Source: Sciurus carolinensis (lineage: Eukaryota > Chordata > Mammalia > Rodentia > Sciuridae). Taken from it: a DNA stretch of 64,000 nt. The notes below the pieces were generated by a model. That model had not been told where the DNA came from. It was given only the letters and a program-made list of their open reading frames with translations, and searched no databases. Below are positions 58,766 through 64,000 of the stretch, piece by piece. A program made the position numbers and the translations under genes. Within the stretch, counting starts at the first letter, position 1; the number at the start of each line of letters is the position of its first letter. Location: assembly GCF_902686445.1 (NCBI RefSeq), contig NC_062227.1:30992777-31056776 (forward strand), read 5' to 3'.

Positions 58766-60299
58766 TAACATCATACTCAACATCTTTAGAAGTACAGGCA
58801 ACCTTTTTGTTCTTTCTGAGATTCTATTTCACCATACAATTATTCCATTTTCCTTGGAAAAATCCCTTAGTGGTGTGGCATCAAATTTATTTTCTGAATC
58901 ACAAAGCTGATGTTGTCTTTTTTTTTTTTTCACTCATCCCCCCGTCTTCCTCTTCTACCTATCCTTGTTCAAAATGGTCCGCAGCTTGCCCGGACACACC
59001 AGGTGGGCAAAGAGCCTGATGAAAGCAGGCTTCAAGAAATCAACTTTAATTCTCAAAGGTTTCCCCTGGACTTTGCATGTGCCAGTTACTCAAAGTATGA
59101 ATGGACTCTCCCAGTCCAGTCCTGCCTGCCATAGCCAGGATTATATCCCAGCCTCCATTTCCTCCAAGGACTTACTAGCCTCAAGTTTGCAAAGCAGAGA
59201 TCACTGTGCAATTTGGGTGGAGTCAACTGCCAGGGCTGGGGCATCTTCCAACAATTTATCCAGACAGGTCATTAAATGAGCTTAACCAAAGGGTCTTGAT
59301 TAAAGCCCCTGGGTGAGGGATGGAGAATTGTCTTTTCACCAGTCTTCCAATATTTGCTGCCAGAACTTGCTGTATTCTTGACCATCATTCTTAGTGCCCC
59401 ACTAAATCACTGCTGGAAGCTGCAGGGAGTTATGATTCTTAAAAATCAATTTGTTTGCCATGAAGCAAAAGAGATGGGTCAGGCATGACAAGAACAAGAA
59501 CAAATTGCTAGCTCTATACTAGCTATCTGTTATAGCTAGTGGGTTAGGAATTTGACGCGTATTATCTCCAGCCCCTACTTGAAGAAACTGAAGATTAGAT
59601 GGGTTAAGTAATTGTCCGAACAACTGAGGTCTGAACCCCATGTCACTTCACCTCCATACTGTCATGCTATCTCCCATGCTTTGACTGTGACCTTACTGGC
59701 AGCCTGAGCTTTTGGATTGTACTTTGTTTCTCTTGGTCTTAAGAAATCAGCTGAGGCATCAAGACTACCCTCTCTTTCTAATAGAACCTGGTAAATGAGG
59801 TAGGAATCCTGATTTGCTGACTTTTGATAGGAGCACTTGGCTAATCCCTTCACTGCCAATGAGCAAAGAAGCTAAGGTCAACATGGCTTCCACTGTCATG
59901 GATGTCCAGAGAGGTTCAGATGGAGAAATCACCATAGATTCTTTGTGTAACGGGGCTTCTCAGAACCCTCTAGACTAATTAGTTTTGAATAAAGGGAGCA
60001 AGTGTTTTGGAGCCAAAGAGGTCCAGTTTTGAATCAGATCTTTCTAGTCTGTATTTAGATAAGTGGCAATCACATAAAGGGCAAGCCCTAGCGTTGCTGG
60101 TCCTGCTTTCATAAGGAGATTTTGCTTTGACAATGATTTCACCAAGAAAATTCCCTTTCAAAATATTTCAGAAGAATGACTTGGAAAAGAAAAACTAAAA
60201 TTATGGTATATCTGTTCCTTTAGACCAGTAAATGCCGGGGGGAGGATGAAGTTGCACCTCTTCCTGTGTTATCCCTTCCTTTAGTTATCAGAGTAAAGG

Positions 60300-60720
60300 T
60301 TCCCATCAACTTGTATTAGTTATAGATTTGGCTGCTGAAAGGAAGACCCCAAAATAACAACAATCTAAATAAGATGAAAGCTTCTCTCTCTTGCACCTAA
60401 CTATAAGTCATAGCAGCCCAGGGGAGCCACACTCCTATTGTCTTGTTGCTCTATCATCCTTTGGCTGTGACTCTCATTTGCAGGGTCCAGCAGGGATTAG
60501 TACCACAGCCACAGTCCACACCGCAGGTTCAAGAGAAAGCCAGGAAATTAAATGTCCCCTTTAAGGGCAGAAATCACATATATCATTTGGACTCACATCT
60601 CCTGAGGCAGAATCTAGTCAAATAACCTCACCTCGTTGCAAGGGAAGCTGGGAAATGTAGTCTTTAGTTGGGAAATACAGCCATGTGCCAAACTAAAAAT
60701 TGCATTACTAAAAGTGAAGG
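60300..60720. repeat. ancient mammalian repeat, unclassified
   Basis: Phrases such as gcaagggaagctgggaaatg and cagccatgtgccaaactaaa are those of a common old mammalian repeat. I cannot name the family with confidence. Confidence 0.45.
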
Positions 60721-61719
60721 AAGAATGGGAAATGGTGGGAGAGAAGTGTAAATAGTAGTTGCTCCATGGAGAGTGGCCCACAGGAAATCTCCTCCTACCC
60801 AACACGTTCTCCCCTTTACCTTCCCGTGAAGACTTTGACCGATCAAATGACTAGCTCTCGTTCTTCATGCCTCCCAATTCCACCCCCTTTGCCATGCAAT
60901 CTGACAATTCCCCCATCTCCATGGGAGGAAAGTGCTTTCCTGCCCTTGACTTGGGCTCAGTCATGCAAGGTCCTTTGGACAATATTAGTGGATGTGATAT
61001 AACCAAAGCCTTGAACTGCACGAGGGTAATTGGGCTTGTGCTCTTGCACATCTGCCTTCACCATGAGAACAGCTTCACCTGGGGAGCTGCTGCTCCTGCA
61101 GCCTGGCTCCTAGGACAAAGCTGCCCCAGTCAGAAAAGGTTTGCAGTGAGAAGCAGAGCTGGCCCAAGCTTCAGAACCTGCAGCAGAGGCAGCTAGCCAA
61201 GCTCAGCTGAGATCAGCCAACCCACAGACCTGTGAGAGGAAATGCTTAATGTTACATATACCTTTCACTGGGATTTGGGGGTTGTTCATTACACAGCATT
61301 GTTAGGGCAACAGCTGACTGATATGTTCCTGGGTCCTAACCAGAAACTGTCTGTCTGGTATTTGCTCTTTGTCTCTCCAGATCTCTTCATCCTGTTTCAC
61401 CGCTCTCTTGGCTTTGGGAGGTAGATCTTTATGAATTCCATGGGTGTCTGGACAATGAGAGGCACTACAGGAGAGAGAGAATGAAGTTGGAGTATTTATT
61501 TCCTTGCACTGCCTCCTGAAGGCCACCGGGGATAGGTTTCATCCTTCTAACAAAGACCACAACTCCTGTCAGGTGGCCCAGCTTCCTCTCTGGGTCCAGA
61601 AGTAGCAAATTTCTCTTGGCCCTAGTAATGCTCAAGCTGCCACTAGTCCCACATTCTGCACTTTGTTTTCCCTAAACCCTGCCTATATATATTTTTAATC
61701 ATCCCTTTCTCAAAACTCT

Positions 61720-61970
61720 CCTTGATTTCCCAGCTTGAGATGCCGTATTTTTCTTGTTGGACCCCGACTGACACCCCACACACTTGCAACCACCTCCATG
61801 GCCCCAGGGCCTTTGCTCATCTTCTCCTCGACCTCCACCTTGCCAAAACGTGTGTCCCCTCTTTCATGGGTCCAAATACAACTCCTCTTTCAAGGCACAT
61901 CTCATGTCCCCTCTCTTCCAAGATACTTTCTCCAAAGTCTCCAGTTGACCTTGGGCCTCCCCTGAGGCTC
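61720..61970 (+). repeat. L2-type relic
   Basis: ctccatggccccagggcctt, caactcctctttcaaggcac and ctccaaagtctccagttgac match L2 3' wording. Confidence 0.5.
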
Positions 61971-63917
61971 CCCACCATACTGCATAATCGAGCTTTGTTT
62001 CATACTAAAACACAGCAGTCTATAACCTGTGCTCTGGGGTACCCAGGGACTCTGTGAAGGGGTCCCGGTAGTTGAGAGGAGAGCATTTGCGGGGCAGGTG
62101 GAATTCCTAGCCATTTGTAGCATGACTAAATATCTTATCTAAGTGATTCCATTTAAGGTTCACTGTTTTTAAAAAGTTTGAACATTTTGATGCAATACAC
62201 TAGCCTTTCATTCATATAAAGTGTATCTAACCAAAATGAATGAGATGAATTTAAACATTTTCCAAATCAGGGAATTTATGGTCTCCCTTTGTTAGAGGGC
62301 ATATAAGAGAGACAGATGGATGATGGGCAGATGGAAGGACAGAGGGTGGACACATGGATGGGTGGGCAGACTTTGGTTTTCATCTTCAGTAGTTACTTCC
62401 TGGGCTCTACCTCCTCCTCGCGGCCTAGAGGAATATGTCTTTTTACTTCTACATAAATCTTGCTCTCTCCCAGCATCTCTCCTGGCATTTCAACCAAAGT
62501 TCGAAGGGCCAAATAAAGGGGACAGGTCAGAAGGGCTGTGAGACAGGCTGACTGGACCCAATAGCAGTATGCACTTCCAGATCCCATGCATGGAGACTTA
62601 TACAAGAGGAACAGCACAGAAGTTTGTTGCTGTGGAAACCCTACTCAAACACCCTTAGTGGACTGGCACGCATGTTCTAAAGATCCATAATTTCCACCCC
62701 AACCCAAATTTTTGCATCTCCAACCTCACCCTATATTACTTCTAGACAGTAAAATGAATAAATTAATCATGGTTTCTTGTTTAATCTGCAATGATCATGT
62801 ATATGTGTGGTAGTGTTCATACGACCTGGTTTCTGATGGTGACAATAACCTTCTCTAATTCTTTGCTATGTCTCCTTTGGACAAAACCATGTGAAAAGGC
62901 ACAGGATTCCCCCCTGCAAATGTATAACTTGGTTCCATTTATAAAATAGTCTGGATTTCAGGTCCTATAAGATGCCACTTAGGTTCTGCAAAGAGGGAAC
63001 TATTTATATCACTTTCAACATTGTTTGTACAATGTCACTGGGTGAAGGGGACTGAGAGTCCTAAATCAGCAGGAAAAAAAAAAAATAACGGCCAGCTCCT
63101 TTGCACATACATGGTGTCCTTTATAAAAAACAAAAATCCCAAACAAGATGGGTGGATGCACGAATGGATGGATGGAATGAAGGAAGCAGAGACAGCCAGA
63201 GCAGCTGGTACTTTTCCACCCAGAGTTCATTTGAACAAGTCTGTCTTTCAGTGGAAAAACCACTCTGCTCTAACCCCACTTGAGGCTTCCCTCCCCCATG
63301 CCAAGTTTTAGATCATGACAGATTGAGAGGTGCTGACTGCACTGCCCACGATCTGCTTAGGGTACAGAAAAAATCACCCGCTTAAGGTCATTTGTGCTCA
63401 CTTTTCAACTCTGTAGCCATAACGTTGGGAAATAATAGAACCCTAGAAATTACCTTTCCCTCTTTTCAATTTTCATCCCAGAACACAAAACCTCATGCAT
63501 TTTATTTTCCAGAGTCTGTGGTAAGAATTGGCACCTTGGTCAATTGGACTGCTGCTTTCTTCCTACTATGGGGACAATTTTCCTCCCTGTATGATTCAGC
63601 TTATCATGGACACTTTGGAACAACACCTACCTGGTGAAACCAGGGGAAGCCAGGAACCCAACATGTTGAGTTGATAGAGGTTGAAAATGACACCACTCCC
63701 CCCCCCAGCAGGACAGGCTGATCCTAATGATCTGAAGTCCCCACGGGAAGGCACTCAGCACCAATGAAATACAGGCAAGGTGGGCCACCTCCTCTGTGTG
63801 AACATCTGGATGAGACCTGGAATCACATCCCTATGGGTCCAGCTCCCCTTGATGTACCTGAGAAATGTTCTCATACTTAGGAATTCTGGGTGTTATTCCT
63901 CAGTAAGGAAATTCTAC

Positions 63918-64000
63918 TTCTTATCCTCTGGAAAGCAGTGTGGAGATTCCTCAGAAAACTTGGAATGAACCCACCTTTTGACCCAGTTATCCCACTCCTC
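63918..64000 (+). mobile_element. L1 ORF2 fragment, cut by the window edge
   Basis: Encodes WRFLRKLGMNPPFDPVIPLL, a well-known L1 ORF2 C-terminal phrase. The element continues past 64000. Confidence 0.85.

Larger units (their letters stand above)
55061..64000. other. intergenic DNA downstream of COLEC12
   Basis: No exon of another gene was recognised. In human the next gene on this side is THOC1, tens of kb away (from memory), so the empty stretch is expected. Contents: MIR/L2 relics, ID at 56064, B1 at 57120, L2 at 57300, a Tigger/MER2-type copy split by an ID (57841-58311), an L1 3'UTR (58455-58765), an ancient repeat (60300-60720), L2 (61720-61970), and an L1 fragment at the right edge. 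Stretches 58800-60280 and 62000-63900 show nothing nameable. Confidence 0.75.

Noticed and set aside
1..64000. CRISPR array, operon or prokaryotic mobile system
   Set aside because: There is no regularly spaced repeat-spacer pattern. The introns, SINEs and split gene show vertebrate nuclear DNA.

Overview
The window is mammalian nuclear DNA, almost certainly from a squirrel-family rodent (Sciuridae). The coding exons are separated by kilobase introns with GT-AG borders. The introns carry tRNA-derived ID SINEs, B1 monomers and B1-ID dimers (B1-dID), L1, L2, MIR, MaLR LTRs and Tigger-like relics. The mix of ID elements and B1-dID dimers points to a sciurid; species cannot be fixed by eye.

One protein-coding gene is present: COLEC12 (collectin-12, also called CL-P1 or SRCL) on the + strand. 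Eight coding exons were placed to the base (22611-22733, 30310-30408, 31164-32210, 42054-42542, 43474-43610, 44281-44390, 52310-52455, 54367-54386). Joined in phase they give an uninterrupted frame from the second part of codon 20 to the stop, using the 742-residue numbering of the human protein. By the human ten-exon model these are exons 3-10. Exons 1-2 (first 19 residues and 5'UTR) were not found, so positions 1-22610 are read as the end of intron 2.

In order, the exons encode the transmembrane anchor (exon 3), the start of the stalk (exon 4), a long coiled-coil stalk in one 1,047-nt exon (exon 5), an uninterrupted collagen domain of 49 Gly-X-Y triplets in one exon (exon 6), and a galactose-type (QPD/WND) C-type lectin domain over exons 7-10. 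No frameshift or stop was found, so the gene looks functional. The product is a trimeric type II membrane scavenger receptor and lectin.

Layout: 1-22610 intron 2 (SINEs, MIR/L2, one MaLR LTR); 22611-54386 exons and introns; 54387 to about 55060 the favoured 3'UTR, with two later AATAAA signals at 55554 and 55755; then intergenic DNA to 64000 with repeats only, ending in an L1 fragment. No second gene, structural RNA gene or CRISPR array was seen.

No new biological system is evident. The best secondary observations are a twin-primed L1 ending about 270 bp before the collagen exon, an inverted pair of unclassified repeats in intron 8, a decoy splice acceptor and GTTT repeat just before exon 9, symmetric phase-1 exons that would allow in-frame loss of the collagen domain, serial SINE insertion at one target site, and a SINE with a 44-A tail that may still be polymorphic.
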